NCBI RefSeq assembly: GCF_900141895.1
Contig: NZ_FQYT01000013.1
Location: 1-64,000 of the forward strand
DNA: 64,000 bases
Source of the DNA: Parasporobacterium paucivorans DSM 15970
GTDB lineage: Bacteria; Bacillota; Clostridia; Lachnospirales; Lachnospiraceae
Direction of reading: 5' to 3'
Shown here: positions 1-7,468 of the stretch, in pieces
Layout: every line of letters begins with the position of its first letter
Position numbering within the stretch: position 1 is the first letter of the stretch
Translations under genes and position numbers: made by a program
The notes under the pieces: generated by a model
Seen by the model: the letters and a program-made list of their open reading frames with translations, nothing else
Told to the model about the DNA's origin: nothing
Databases searched by the model: none

Positions 1-94
1 GTTTATGAAAACTAAGGAACCGCCGTGTACCGAACGGTACGCACGGTGGTGTGAGAGGACGGCTAATCAATTAATGGTTAGCCTCCTACTCGAT
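1..94 (+). mobile_element. 3' end of a group II intron (domains V and VI)
   Basis: Positions about 17-54 fold as a domain V-like hairpin (CCGCCGTGTACC, a GAAC loop, then GGTACGCACGGTGG). It is followed by GTGTGAGAGGACGG and a domain VI-like stem (GGCTAATC pairing with GGTTAGCC, 60-82) and the typical 3' end CCTCCTACTCGAT. This arrangement is familiar from Clostridia group II introns. The maturase gene and 5' part lie outside the window, so the intron class and activity cannot be judged. The 3' exon starts directly with the palindrome at 96. Confidence 0.78.
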
Positions 95-95
95 T

Positions 96-110
96 GGGGG
101 TCAGACCCCT
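96..110 (+). repeat. REP-like palindrome, TCAGA orientation
   Basis: GGGGGTCAGACCCCT is a near-perfect inverted repeat with an asymmetric A at the centre, which gives it an orientation. It is the first of about ten copies in the window. It lies immediately after the group II intron end and upstream of the RAYT gene, with an opposite-orientation copy at 789. Confidence 0.9.
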
Positions 111-252
111 CGGTTTCACATTACTCCTATACAACTCTTTACATTACAATCGCAATAAGTTACAATATTTTCATATCTTTTACATTCTGATCATATCTTT
201 TTTAAAACCCCAACATTTCAGCAACAAAATCGAAAATCTAACAGGAAAGGTG

Positions 253-798
253 ATGATGAGTATTGCAAGAAAACCGCGCATTTGGTACCCAGGTGCAAAA
301 TATCATGTGGTAAACCGAGGTAATCATTCAGATGATATTTTCTGGGAGGAGGAAGACTATCTTGAATTTCTGAAAATCCTCGAAATTACGGGAGAGCAGC
401 ATCCTTTTTCCCTACTGAGTTTTTGCCTGATGTCAAACCATATTCATTTACAGCTTGAAACGAAAGAGGAGCCTATTTGGGAAATTATGAAGGCCATCAA
501 AATGGATTATACACGTTATTACAATAAGAAATATTCATTGTCGGGGCATCTATTTCAAGGCAGATATGGATCGAAAATCATTGAAGATGTTTATTATTTA
601 CTGGAGTCTAACCGTTATATACACCAAAATCCGGTAAGGGCCCAGATGGTAAGCAGACCCGAGGAATATCCCTGGAGCAGTTATGGTATTTACGTCGGGA
701 TGAGAGAATGGAATTTTCTACAGACTCAGGAAATACTTGATTGCTTCAAAAATGGAAGTCGTAATTTGTATAGAGAATTTATTGAGAAGGGGGTCTGA
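253..798 (+). CDS. REP-associated tyrosine transposase (RAYT, IS200-like Y1 family)
   Basis: The protein has about 182 residues from the start used here. It carries the HUH-type histidine pair in the segment CLMSNHIHLQLE and the RAYT signature YIHQNPVRAQMV, whose Tyr is the likely catalytic nucleophile. EYPWSSYGIYVG near the C-terminus is also typical of the family. RAYTs are domesticated relatives of IS200/IS605 transposases that recognise REP hairpins. The start at 253 is preceded by AGGAAAGG. An upstream in-frame extension to 94 has no ribosome site and is not favoured. The gene is bracketed by inverted-orientation palindromes at 96 and 789, and its stop codon lies inside the second. It probably acts on the palindrome family seen across the window; that link is inference. 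Confidence 0.9.
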   Translation: MMSIARKPRIWYPGAKYHVVNRGNHSDDIFWEEEDYLEFLKILEITGEQHPFSLLSFCLMSNHIHLQLETKEEPIWEIMKAIKMDYTRYYNKKYSLSGHLFQGRYGSKIIEDVYYLLESNRYIHQNPVRAQMVSRPEEYPWSSYGIYVGMREWNFLQTQEILDCFKNGSRNLYREFIEKGV

Positions 799-803
799 CC
801 CTC
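789..803 (-). repeat. REP-like palindrome, TCTGA orientation, overlapping the RAYT stop
   Basis: GGGGGTCTGACCCTC is the reverse orientation of the copy at 96, with one mismatch. The TGA of the RAYT stop (796-798) is the centre of the palindrome. Confidence 0.88.
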
Positions 804-859
804 CATAGATACATAAAATATGATATAATTATCATAAATTATTCAAGGAGACAAAAAAT

Positions 860-1288
860 ATGTCGAATCAGCCATTTAAAGAACTTACTCGGATGGAAAA
901 GGCGGAAGTACTGAAAAAGAAAATCGAAGAGGTTTCGCCAGCAATCGTGAGTGAATATTATAACCTGTATGGGAACAGATTGATCCAGTTGGATATTAAT
1001 GTCACGGAATTTATGAATGCTCTCGAATTTATGGACGTATATTGCCAAAGGGTTATAAAGTCCTCTCTCCCATGCGAAGTTCCTGAATCCGAAATCAATT
1101 CAACGCTCAATCTGTTCAATGCCATTTTATTGGAGGATTCTAAAAATATTACCCCCGAAGATGTTAGGAATATGAAACCGGTTTGTAAAGAGATGTATAA
1201 GAGTACATCTATAATGAATTCTGCAATGGCAAAGAGATTCAAAGATTGTTACCGTGGATTTTTTAAGAAACTGGATGCAGGACTCTGA
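860..1288 (+). CDS. hypothetical protein, 142 aa
   Basis: I do not recognise this family. The protein is soluble-looking, mostly helical and charged, with no signal peptide or membrane segment. It has scattered Cys residues (for example near 61 and 73) but no clear metal motif. The start is well supported by AAGGAGA 9 bases upstream, and an extended -10 (TGATATAAT, 821-829) precedes it. It lies between palindromes at 789 and 1448 in a stretch of unrelated accessory genes, so it may be a passenger of that region. Confidence 0.7.
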   Translation: MSNQPFKELTRMEKAEVLKKKIEEVSPAIVSEYYNLYGNRLIQLDINVTEFMNALEFMDVYCQRVIKSSLPCEVPESEINSTLNLFNAILLEDSKNITPEDVRNMKPVCKEMYKSTSIMNSAMAKRFKDCYRGFFKKLDAGL

Positions 1289-1314
1289 TTCGGATTTGAC
1301 GGAAGGAGAGCCTG

Positions 1315-1440
1315 CAAGAATATAATTCCTGCAGGCTTATGAAAAAGATTTATATTAACAAAGTCATCCGCTTTGATATTATAAGAATAAAAGATTTAAG
1401 TGATAAGATAATGGTTGCAATATGAAAAGTGCGTGAAATT
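1315..1440 (+). repeat. dispersed two-box intergenic element, copy A
   Basis: A hairpin (GCCTGCA pairing with TGCAGGC, 1309-1336) is followed by ATGAAAAAGATTTATATT plus ACAAAGTC (from 1339). A short stem CAAAG/CTTTG then closes the loop. About 83 bases after the first box comes a second box, ATGAAAAGTGCGTGAAATT (1422-1440). The same two boxes with nearly the same spacing recur at 51120-51220, while the sequence between them differs. The function is unknown; a structured RNA or a non-autonomous element is possible. Confidence 0.6.
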
Positions 1441-1447
1441 CGCAAAT

Positions 1448-1462
1448 GGGGGTCAGACCCCT
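1448..1462 (+). repeat. REP-like palindrome, TCAGA orientation
   Basis: GGGGGTCAGACCCCT sits four bases beyond the stop codon of the minus-strand NudC-like gene. With the copy at 2368 it brackets that gene, both copies in the same orientation. Confidence 0.9.
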
Positions 1463-1465
1463 TAG

Positions 1466-2314
1466 TCAATCTTGTAATTTGACTGTACCGGTCCTGAAGG
1501 CTTCCATCATTTCACCGGTGAGGCTGATTTTGAGTTCCTCTTCAGTGATATCATCCCTATGCATCCACACGGCCAAAGCAAGTTCATCCTCTTGCAACGT
1601 GATAACATCATTTCCATCCAGTTCTGCATAAAATCCTGCCAAAAGACTGTCAGAGAAAGGCCATGGCTGGCTCTTATAGAATTTCAGGTTTTTTACCTGT
1701 AATCCGACTTCTTCCTTTACTTCACGGATAACCGCTTGTTCCAGGTTTTCTCCAATTTCGACAAAACCGGCCACGAGAGCATAACGGTTATATGCGCGAC
1801 CAGCGTATTTTGTCAGAAGCAGGCGATCGCCATCATAAACTGCCACGATTACACAGGGAGAAATAGTCGGATAAGCTTGGAAGCCACAGGATTCGCAGTA
1901 AAGCGTCCGCTCTTTTTCTGAACGTTCCATTTGTTTCCCACACTTACTACAGAAATGGTGGTTGTCATACCAGCGGTTCAGCTGCCACCCCACTGAACCT
2001 GCGAAAGAACGCCAGTATTTGGGCTCAGTACGGAACCTTGACGTGGTTGCATACGTCCACCCATCAATCGAATCCAATCCTTTTTTGCTTACAAGATAAT
2101 AATTAATAGCATCAATGGTAAAGAGAAATTGGGCCTCCTCCCTCAGCCGCGGAAAATGATCTTCGAAATCAGAGAATGACGGATACCAAAGCTTATCCCT
2201 GTCTTCGTGAATGAGTATGTTTTCCCCATCGTATGCGAGAAATAAATCTTGTGGCTGGGCTGGAATATTTTTGAAGATATTATTAAATATTCTGGGTTCA
2301 ATATCCTGAATCAT
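1466..2314 (-). CDS. nudC: NAD(+)/NADH pyrophosphatase, NudC-like Nudix hydrolase
   Basis: The 282-residue product matches the NudC layout. It has an N-terminal domain, a four-Cys zinc ribbon (C122, C125, C140, C143), a Nudix box beginning GFVEIGE at about 183 with REVKEEVG at 197-204, and the SQPWPF motif at 215-220 that separates NudC-type enzymes from other Nudix hydrolases. The family hydrolyses NADH and NAD to NMN(H) plus AMP, and also removes NAD caps from RNA. An AGAGGAG ribosome site precedes the start. The gene stands alone, flanked by palindromes at 1448 and 2368, which suggests it lies in a repeat-bounded accessory segment rather than an operon. Confidence 0.92.
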   Translation of the reverse strand: MIQDIEPRIFNNIFKNIPAQPQDLFLAYDGENILIHEDRDKLWYPSFSDFEDHFPRLREEAQFLFTIDAINYYLVSKKGLDSIDGWTYATTSRFRTEPKYWRSFAGSVGWQLNRWYDNHHFCSKCGKQMERSEKERTLYCESCGFQAYPTISPCVIVAVYDGDRLLLTKYAGRAYNRYALVAGFVEIGENLEQAVIREVKEEVGLQVKNLKFYKSQPWPFSDSLLAGFYAELDGNDVITLQEDELALAVWMHRDDITEEELKISLTGEMMEAFRTGTVKLQD

Positions 2315-2367
2315 GGTACTCCTCTTTCAAAATAGGTATTTGTCTTATATTATAGCACAACTACTAT

Positions 2368-2381
2368 GGGGTCAGACCCCC
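2368..2381 (+). repeat. REP-like palindrome, TCAGA orientation
   Basis: GGGGTCAGACCCCC lies in the upstream region of the NudC-like gene and ahead of the terminator at 2399. Confidence 0.9.
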
Positions 2382-2398
2382 ATCCTTCTAAAAAAATA

Positions 2399-2427
2399 AA
2401 AATGCCGGACATTACATCCGGCATTTT
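2399..2427 (-). terminator. Rho-independent terminator of the small protein gene
   Basis: AAAATGCCGGA (2399-2409) pairs perfectly with TCCGGCATTTT (2417-2427). On the minus strand the stem is followed by a T-rich run, so it ends the 2441-2545 gene. Confidence 0.85.
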
Positions 2428-2440
2428 ATTGTTGACACGA

Positions 2441-2545
2441 CTAGTTGATAGTTTTTGATTTTATGATTCGTGCATATAACAATCCGACCTGAAAACCAGT
2501 ATATGCTAAGCCGAAACCTTTTTGAAATAGATTCATTTTATTCAT
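2441..2545 (-). CDS. small hydrophobic protein, 34 aa
   Basis: The short product begins MNKMNLFQKGFGLAYTGF and has a mildly hydrophobic centre followed by a basic tail (ARIIKSK). The start is chosen because AAGGAGG stands at ideal distance upstream (about 2552-2558). The longer in-frame reading to 2635 has no such site. A strong terminator follows directly, so this is probably a real monocistronic gene. The family is not recognised; a peptide lying at the membrane is plausible. Confidence 0.6.
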   Translation of the reverse strand: MNKMNLFQKGFGLAYTGFQVGLLYARIIKSKTIN

Positions 2546-2675
2546 GTAGACCTCCTTGGTATTGATTTGATTCATTCCCGACCAGTTCTTTATGACGTAA
2601 TTATAGCATGTTAAATATCGTGCAGTTATCCACAAGGATATGACATTAATGATGTATGTGAATAAATATAACAGA

Positions 2676-2690
2676 GGAGGTCAGACCCCC
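2676..2690 (+). repeat. REP-like palindrome, TCAGA orientation, one mismatch
   Basis: GGAGGTCAGACCCCC differs from the consensus by one base. With the opposite-orientation copy at 3952 it brackets the GTPase gene, as the RAYT gene is bracketed. Confidence 0.85.
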
Positions 2691-2806
2691 TATTTACACA
2701 TCAACATCGACGGTATTTTATATAAATGGTATAATATAAGCAGTACCAGGACAAAAATCTTCAATTCACCGACGGGGACCCACATTTAAAGAAAGGTTGT
2801 TGCTAT

Positions 2807-3961
2807 ATGAATATAAAAGCAAACGTACTAGTGGTGGGAAATTCAGGGGTTGGGAAGAGTACCTTGATAAATACGGTATTTGATTTTGAGCGGGCTGCAG
2901 TCGGGGAAGGTTCCACAATCACCAGAAAAATGGCAATTTACGAAACCGGGAAAACGAATTTTCGTTTGATTGACACCAGAGGCCTTGAATATGGATGGCG
3001 GGCACAAATTCAGACTAAGAATGCCTTAAGCAAGTGGTCCAAGGATAGCGTGAAGAAAAATGAAGAAGAAAAATACATCCATATTATATGGTATTGTATA
3101 GACGCCACTTCGAAGCGGGTTTTTTCGAAAAATCTGGATTTATTAAAAAATGTGGCCAGGTTATGGAAAAATATACCAATAATCATTGTCCTGACAAAAT
3201 CCTATTCCGAGAAGGAATTGGAAGAAAATTTCAGGATGGTAAAGATAAGCCTTGAAAAATATAAAACTCAGCATCTGCACATAGTTGGAATCATTCCAGT
3301 TGTGGCGAAGCCCTTTGCGGTCAATGAAGAAATTATTATTCCCCCAGTCGGGGTAGACCATTTGATTGAAAGAACAAACGAAATCATACCTGAAGCTTTT
3401 AGAATAAATGAAAAATCAGTCAGGGAACTGAGTCTGCGGATTAAACGAACAAATGCGAATTCACTTACAATTGCAGCTACTTCAGGGGCAGCCGTGATCG
3501 GAGCTGTGCCGATACCTGTTGCCGACTCGCTGATACTTATGCCACTGCAAAGCGGTCTGGTTATCGGAATATCAAAAATATATGGATTGAACAAAAAGGA
3601 TAGAAATTCCAACAACATAACAAATGCCATAATAAGCAGCGGAGCAGTTACTCTTGGGGCCAGGACTGTCATATCCGGATTGAAAGCAATTCCGGGTTTG
3701 AATATTGCAGCTGCGTTGATAAATTCAGTTGTAGCGGCAGTCATTACTGCGGTGATAGGAGAGATAACCATCAAGATTATGGAAAAAATGCAGAAAGGAG
3801 AAGTACAACCGGAGAATCTGGAATGGATTAGAAAATTTGCAGAGAGCGAATTTCTTAGCAGGACCGGAAAATATGTCGGGAAGTTAGGAAAGAGTTTAGA
3901 GGGAAAAGACCCAAAGCATGTAGGTAAGGTGATTTCTGAAATATTCAAGAAGGGGGTCTGA
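2807..3961 (+). CDS. Era-like GTPase with C-terminal DUF697-like hydrophobic region
   Basis: The 384-residue product has a P-loop GNSGVGKST at 11-19, a G3 motif DTRG at 56-59 and a G4-like TKS at 130-132 in place of the usual NKxD. After residue 205 it turns into a glycine- and alanine-rich hydrophobic region resembling the DUF697/YcjF-like part of membrane-associated GTPases. The exact role is unknown; related proteins bind membranes or ribosomes. A -10 box TATAAT (2730-2735) stands upstream with only a weak -35. The stop codon is supplied by the palindrome at 3952, and the last residues (KKGV) mirror those of the RAYT (EKGV) for the same reason. Confidence 0.8.
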   Translation: MNIKANVLVVGNSGVGKSTLINTVFDFERAAVGEGSTITRKMAIYETGKTNFRLIDTRGLEYGWRAQIQTKNALSKWSKDSVKKNEEEKYIHIIWYCIDATSKRVFSKNLDLLKNVARLWKNIPIIIVLTKSYSEKELEENFRMVKISLEKYKTQHLHIVGIIPVVAKPFAVNEEIIIPPVGVDHLIERTNEIIPEAFRINEKSVRELSLRIKRTNANSLTIAATSGAAVIGAVPIPVADSLILMPLQSGLVIGISKIYGLNKKDRNSNNITNAIISSGAVTLGARTVISGLKAIPGLNIAAALINSVVAAVITAVIGEITIKIMEKMQKGEVQPENLEWIRKFAESEFLSRTGKYVGKLGKSLEGKDPKHVGKVISEIFKKGV

Positions 3962-3966
3962 CCCCC
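3952..3966 (-). repeat. REP-like palindrome, TCTGA orientation, overlapping the GTPase stop
   Basis: GGGGGTCTGACCCCC is a perfect copy. Its central TGA (3959-3961) is the GTPase stop codon. Confidence 0.92.
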
Positions 3967-3999
3967 TTCTTAACGTAATCCTTTTCTAGAATATCACAG

Positions 4000-4039
4000 A
4001 AAAGCGGTGCCAGGGCTTATATGCCCTAACACCGCTTTT
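4000..4039 (-). terminator. terminator downstream of the UroD-family gene
   Basis: AAAAGCGGTG (4000-4009) pairs with CACCGCTTTT (4030-4039), with an inner GGGC/GCCC stem. On the minus strand it ends in TTTTCTGTG, just downstream of the 4053-5369 gene. Confidence 0.75.
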
Positions 4040-4052
4040 GAAAGTTTTCTGA

Positions 4053-5369
4053 TTATCTGTTTTTTCCGTAGGTCATGACAGTATCGAACATGGCCTCGAC
4101 GTTTTCCCTTTTGGCATTGTCAATAGATCCGTCTGTATCAAAAATATAACCGCCGCCAGGAGCGCAAATGTCGATAATTCTTTTGCACTCATCGATAACC
4201 TGCTGTTTTGTGCCATATTCCAGCAGATATATTGGCAGGTTGCCGCTGATGCAGGCGATGTCACCGAGTACTTTTTTTGCCTCAACCATATCAGTCTGCT
4301 CGAAGTGAATGATGACCTTGCCTTTCGGAAGATCCGCAAGCTGCTGAATACGAGTGAAATACTTACCTTCTGTATACAAAACAGGAGTCACTCCCATGTC
4401 AACAAGAGCCAGGATAATCTTTTTGAGCGGTTTCCAGTATAGTCTCTCGTACATTTTGTCGCTCATGAATCCGTCCATTCCTTTGTGCATAGGGAAGAAT
4501 ACCCTTTTGACAGGCAATGGAACATGCTTGAAGTATTCATAGGATGCAATCTGGATGTCAGCAAGCATATAGCAGGCTGCTTCCATTTCATCCGGGCATT
4601 CCAGCTGATCCGTGAGGGCCGCAAGGGTGCCGCGGAAATAATCACCTAAAATATCAAAAGGAACTTCGCCAGCACCTGTCATGAATGGAGGGAATCCCAT
4701 GGAAACCAGCTGGTTTGTAACGGCGTTGGACGCCTCGGCAGCAAGTCCATCTTCTTTGCCAATTTGGGCAAGCAGTGAAAATGCTTCCTGGGCGGCGGGA
4801 GAATACAGGGAGCCCATCGGTGTCGTATTCAAAATTATAGAAGGAACGATCCGCACATCGGAAAGACCCTGTAGGGCTGGAAAAGCGCGTGGAATGTATT
4901 TTCTCAGCATGAAACCGGTGTAATCCTTCAGAAGTTCCGGATACTCATCCTGGGTCATGTACTCGTATTCTTTCACCTGGTAAGTGGAAAAATCTGGAAC
5001 CCTTGTTCCTGGGCGACCCGGCCAGTCAATCATTTTAGACTGGGCAATTTCGTTTGAGCGGCCGCTGGTGAATGCGAGATGGGTCGTTGCATCCGGTTTG
5101 AAATCATTATAAAATTTTATAAGGGCTTCGCCTGCGCGTGGATAATTATACATGGTATCTTTATAGGTGCAGTTATCCAGAAAAAATGGCAGTGCACCAA
5201 TCATGGGAGCGATAGGAATCCGATCGCTCTCCTTTAAGGCCACGGCATCCTCTACTCGCTGAATACGCTCGTTGAATAACTCTTCTGCATTCTTTTCCAT
5301 GCCTTCAGTGTTTAAATCCTTGACAAACCAGGACGAGCTGGCTGTTTCATTAACGTTTATTTCCGACAT
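4053..5369 (-). CDS. uroporphyrinogen decarboxylase (URO-D) family protein, probable methyltransferase
   Basis: The 438-residue protein belongs to the URO-D superfamily, whose MtaA/CmuA-like members move methyl groups between corrinoid proteins and cofactors. Features include a C-terminal GKVIIHFEQTDM segment and ISGNLPIYLLEYGT, the barrel-end pattern seen in methyltransferase-type members. No haem pathway genes are nearby, so decarboxylation of uroporphyrinogen is unlikely. The start follows AGGAGGT. It is transcribed divergently from the PucR-type regulator at 5525, an arrangement repeated at 55633/56789. No corrinoid protein gene is visible, so the methyl donor is unknown. Confidence 0.82.
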   Translation of the reverse strand: MSEINVNETASSSWFVKDLNTEGMEKNAEELFNERIQRVEDAVALKESDRIPIAPMIGALPFFLDNCTYKDTMYNYPRAGEALIKFYNDFKPDATTHLAFTSGRSNEIAQSKMIDWPGRPGTRVPDFSTYQVKEYEYMTQDEYPELLKDYTGFMLRKYIPRAFPALQGLSDVRIVPSIILNTTPMGSLYSPAAQEAFSLLAQIGKEDGLAAEASNAVTNQLVSMGFPPFMTGAGEVPFDILGDYFRGTLAALTDQLECPDEMEAACYMLADIQIASYEYFKHVPLPVKRVFFPMHKGMDGFMSDKMYERLYWKPLKKIILALVDMGVTPVLYTEGKYFTRIQQLADLPKGKVIIHFEQTDMVEAKKVLGDIACISGNLPIYLLEYGTKQQVIDECKRIIDICAPGGGYIFDTDGSIDNAKRENVEAMFDTVMTYGKNR

Positions 5370-5452
5370 TTGATAGCATACCTCCTAAATGAAATATAAA
5401 TTATTGAAAAACTTAACAATACCTATATTACAAGAATAAATGCAAAAAAGAA

Positions 5453-5500
5453 ATACTACAGAGTTGTTGACATTTATAGCATGCTTTCCTATACTTTATA
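5453..5500 (+). promoter_or_regulatory. promoter of the first PucR-type regulator with possible operator
   Basis: TTGACA (5467-5472), a 17-base spacer and TATACT (5490-5495) form a strong sigma-A promoter. ATACTACA (5453-5460) and the extended TATACTTTATA (5490-5500) recur in the same places at the paralogous promoter near 56709-56755, which suggests shared control. Confidence 0.8.
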
Positions 5501-5524
5501 GTAATAGGAATTTGGAGGACGAAT

Positions 5525-7084
5525 ATGCGGTTGAACTTAACAATTTTAGAAGAGGAATTGTCAAAGAAGTATACAGTAAAGAGTTTCTTGCATGAAATTG
5601 ATCCCATGCGCTATATCGGCGTTCAGGCACTGGAAGATGACATAATACCTCTGGAACAGCACATCCTGTTAATCGGAGCAGGCTGCCGGAACGCGGCAGT
5701 ATTAAGGGGGGGATACGGGGTTATCAGCCTTGGGGAACCAGACAGCCGGATTATCCGGAAAAACGAGTGTCTGATTCTGTCCGAAGATATCCCGCTGGTA
5801 AAGCTTTTTTCGGAAATACAGAGAATCTACTTCAAATATACCATTTGGGCGGAATCCTTACATGAGGCGGTCAGCAAGGGAGCGGGGCTACAGGAGTTAT
5901 GCGATTTGAGTGCGGAAATATTTGAAAACCCCATTCTTGTCTATGACAACAATCTCTTTCTGCTGGCAATCAGCAACGATGCACAGGGACTTCCGGTGTG
6001 GGATTACGATGAAAAAAGCGGGAAGCGGACACTGCCCCTTGAGGTATTGAATGACTTTAAACTGAACGAGGAATTTCAGCAGACGATGCTGACTACAGGA
6101 GCAAAAATGTGCTCCGAAAACGTCATCGGTTATAAGGTCCTGTATCATAATTTCTGGGTGAATAATTTTTATGCCGGCCGGATATGTATTAACGAACTGA
6201 AGCGCGAAATAACCCCAGGAGAATATTCGCTGCTGGAATATTTCTCCAATATTTTGGAGCCGGTACTTCAATACAGCAAGGTTCGCCAGAACGAAAGAAT
6301 CAAGGCCTTCGAGCAATCCTTGAAGGATATGCTTTCTGGAAATGCAGTCAATGAAATGCTGTTGCTTGCTGGTCTGACTGATATCGGGTGGGGACGTAAT
6401 GACCGTCATTTTTATATCAGAATTATTACGGAAGACCGGGATTCCAAAACTTTTTCGGCAAACTACACCTGCAACCAGCTGGAGAATCATTTTCCACACA
6501 GCTTTGTATTTCCTTATGACCAATCTATCCTGATGATTATCAATCTGGAAAAGAACCGAAAGGAACTTTCCATTCTTTTGTCGGAAATCAAGATGTTCTT
6601 GAGGGAAGGACTTTTTAGAGCCGGAATCAGCCGGGTATGCAGTGATTTCTTCAGACTCCGGGAATATTTTTTTCAGACTGCCCTTGCGGTGCAGGTCGGC
6701 GAAAAAAGGGACCCGATGTATTGGTATTATTATTTTGGGGACTATACCATTCCTGCAATGTTCCATGAAATGACCCGTAACATATCTTCGGACATATATT
6801 GCGAGAGGGGGTTGTTTTCCCTCCTGAAATATGATGAAGAACATGGGACCCAGCTTTATGAGACCCTCAGGACATACCTTGACTGCAACATGAATATCAC
6901 ACATACTTCCGAGAAAATGTTTATACACAGGACGACCCTGATGTACCGGCTGGAGCGCATCAGTTCGATGGTAGGCGCGGATATTAAGAACCCGGAGGAA
7001 CGGTTCCGGATTCTGCTTTCATATCACTTGCTGGATTGGACCAATGGGGGTCAGACCCCCAAGTTGACCCCACAGTCAAAATAA
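5525..7084 (+). CDS. PucR-family transcriptional regulator
   Basis: The 519-residue protein ends in the PucR-type helix-turn-helix domain, about residues 455-505, with NITHTSEKMFIHRTTLMYRL. The long N-terminal part probably senses a ligand. It is a paralogue of the protein at 56789-58312, sharing blocks such as FENPI, GRICxNEL and REITxGxY. It probably controls the divergent UroD-family gene. The C-terminus is odd: the paralogue stops soon after the LLxxN region, whereas here the frame runs through the palindrome at 7046 and adds about a dozen extra residues. The start follows TTGGAGG at good spacing. Confidence 0.85.
   Translation: MRLNLTILEEELSKKYTVKSFLHEIDPMRYIGVQALEDDIIPLEQHILLIGAGCRNAAVLRGGYGVISLGEPDSRIIRKNECLILSEDIPLVKLFSEIQRIYFKYTIWAESLHEAVSKGAGLQELCDLSAEIFENPILVYDNNLFLLAISNDAQGLPVWDYDEKSGKRTLPLEVLNDFKLNEEFQQTMLTTGAKMCSENVIGYKVLYHNFWVNNFYAGRICINELKREITPGEYSLLEYFSNILEPVLQYSKVRQNERIKAFEQSLKDMLSGNAVNEMLLLAGLTDIGWGRNDRHFYIRIITEDRDSKTFSANYTCNQLENHFPHSFVFPYDQSILMIINLEKNRKELSILLSEIKMFLREGLFRAGISRVCSDFFRLREYFFQTALAVQVGEKRDPMYWYYYFGDYTIPAMFHEMTRNISSDIYCERGLFSLLKYDEEHGTQLYETLRTYLDCNMNITHTSEKMFIHRTTLMYRLERISSMVGADIKNPEERFRILLSYHLLDWTNGGQTPKLTPQSK
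7046..7060 (+). repeat. REP-like palindrome, TCAGA orientation, inside the PucR gene 3' end
   Basis: GGGGGTCAGACCCCC is perfect and encodes part of the C-terminal extension (from about residue 507) of the regulator at 5525-7084. Confidence 0.92.
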
Positions 7085-7090
7085 AAAAAC

Positions 7091-7119
7091 TTGAAATTCA
7101 CAGATATTAAGAGTATTAT
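7091..7119 (+). promoter_or_regulatory. promoter of the riboswitch transcript
   Basis: TTGAAA (7091-7096), a 17-base spacer and TATTAT (7114-7119) lie just upstream of the aptamer. Confidence 0.65.
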
Positions 7120-7123
7120 TAGC

Positions 7124-7230
7124 TTATAATTAAATAAATGGGCAAAGCCGATGAAAATTGGTGACGCAAAGCTTTAGTCTAAGGCGGTACTAATAAGTGT
7201 TCCGCTAAGATTGTCAGGTTGCAATTATAA
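7124..7230 (+). ncRNA. cyclic di-GMP-I (GEMM-I) riboswitch aptamer
   Basis: The core GGGCAAAGCCGATGAAAATT (7140-7159), then GGTGACGCAAAGC (7160-7172), followed by AGTCTAAGG, matches the class I consensus: GGCAAA, a GAAA tetraloop, GACGCAAAGC and CTAA. A second hairpin (GGCGG with CCGCT) and the closing CAGGTTGC follow. P1 can form from TTATAATT (7124-7131) and AATTATAA (7223-7230). The GEMM-Ib variant that binds cGAMP cannot be excluded by eye. Confidence 0.88.
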
Positions 7231-7265
7231 TTTCTGCTTCAAGCAGAAATCATGATTGCTTTTTT
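7221..7265 (+). terminator. riboswitch expression platform: terminator
   Basis: ATTTCTGC (7230-7237) pairs with GCAGAAAT (7243-7250). The base extends through GCAATTATA (7221-7229) and CATGATTGC (7251-7259) and is followed by six T (7260-7265). Its left arm contains the P1 3' strand, so P1 and the full terminator exclude each other. Ligand binding would therefore be expected to favour readthrough. Confidence 0.85.
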
Positions 7266-7315
7266 ATTTTAACCTAACATTTACGTACTATTACAGAATA
7301 ATAAGAAGGGGTTTG

Positions 7316-7468
7316 ATGAAACGACTAAGACTAAGAAAAAGTATTCTTGCTCTGGGGTTATGTGCGGTAATTGCATTTACACCGTCCGGTTCGATATTTG
7401 CATCTGAACCGGTGGACGAAACCGGCAACGGCTCTGTGTCTCAGGATATTGTCGGCAGCCCAGGATAA
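7316..7468 (+). CDS. short secreted protein, probably truncated, under c-di-GMP riboswitch
   Basis: The 50-residue product starts with a signal peptide: basic MKRLRLRK, a hydrophobic stretch, then a likely cleavage after SIFA at about residue 30. AAGAAGGGG precedes the ATG. Only some 20 residues of mature protein remain before a TAA at 7466. The frame then continues open for 63 more codons, so this is probably the front of a gene interrupted by a nonsense codon or deletion. Riboswitch control suggests a surface or biofilm-related protein, but the family cannot be named. Confidence 0.6.
   Translation: MKRLRLRKSILALGLCAVIAFTPSGSIFASEPVDETGNGSVSQDIVGSPG

Noticed and set aside
3268-3948. 226-residue minus-strand ORF inside the GTPase gene
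   Set aside because: It is antisense to a gene with clear P-loop motifs and has no ribosome site; it reflects codon bias.
5897-6928. 343-residue minus-strand ORF inside the first PucR gene
   Set aside because: Antisense shadow of a well-supported regulator, with no recognisable domain or ribosome site.
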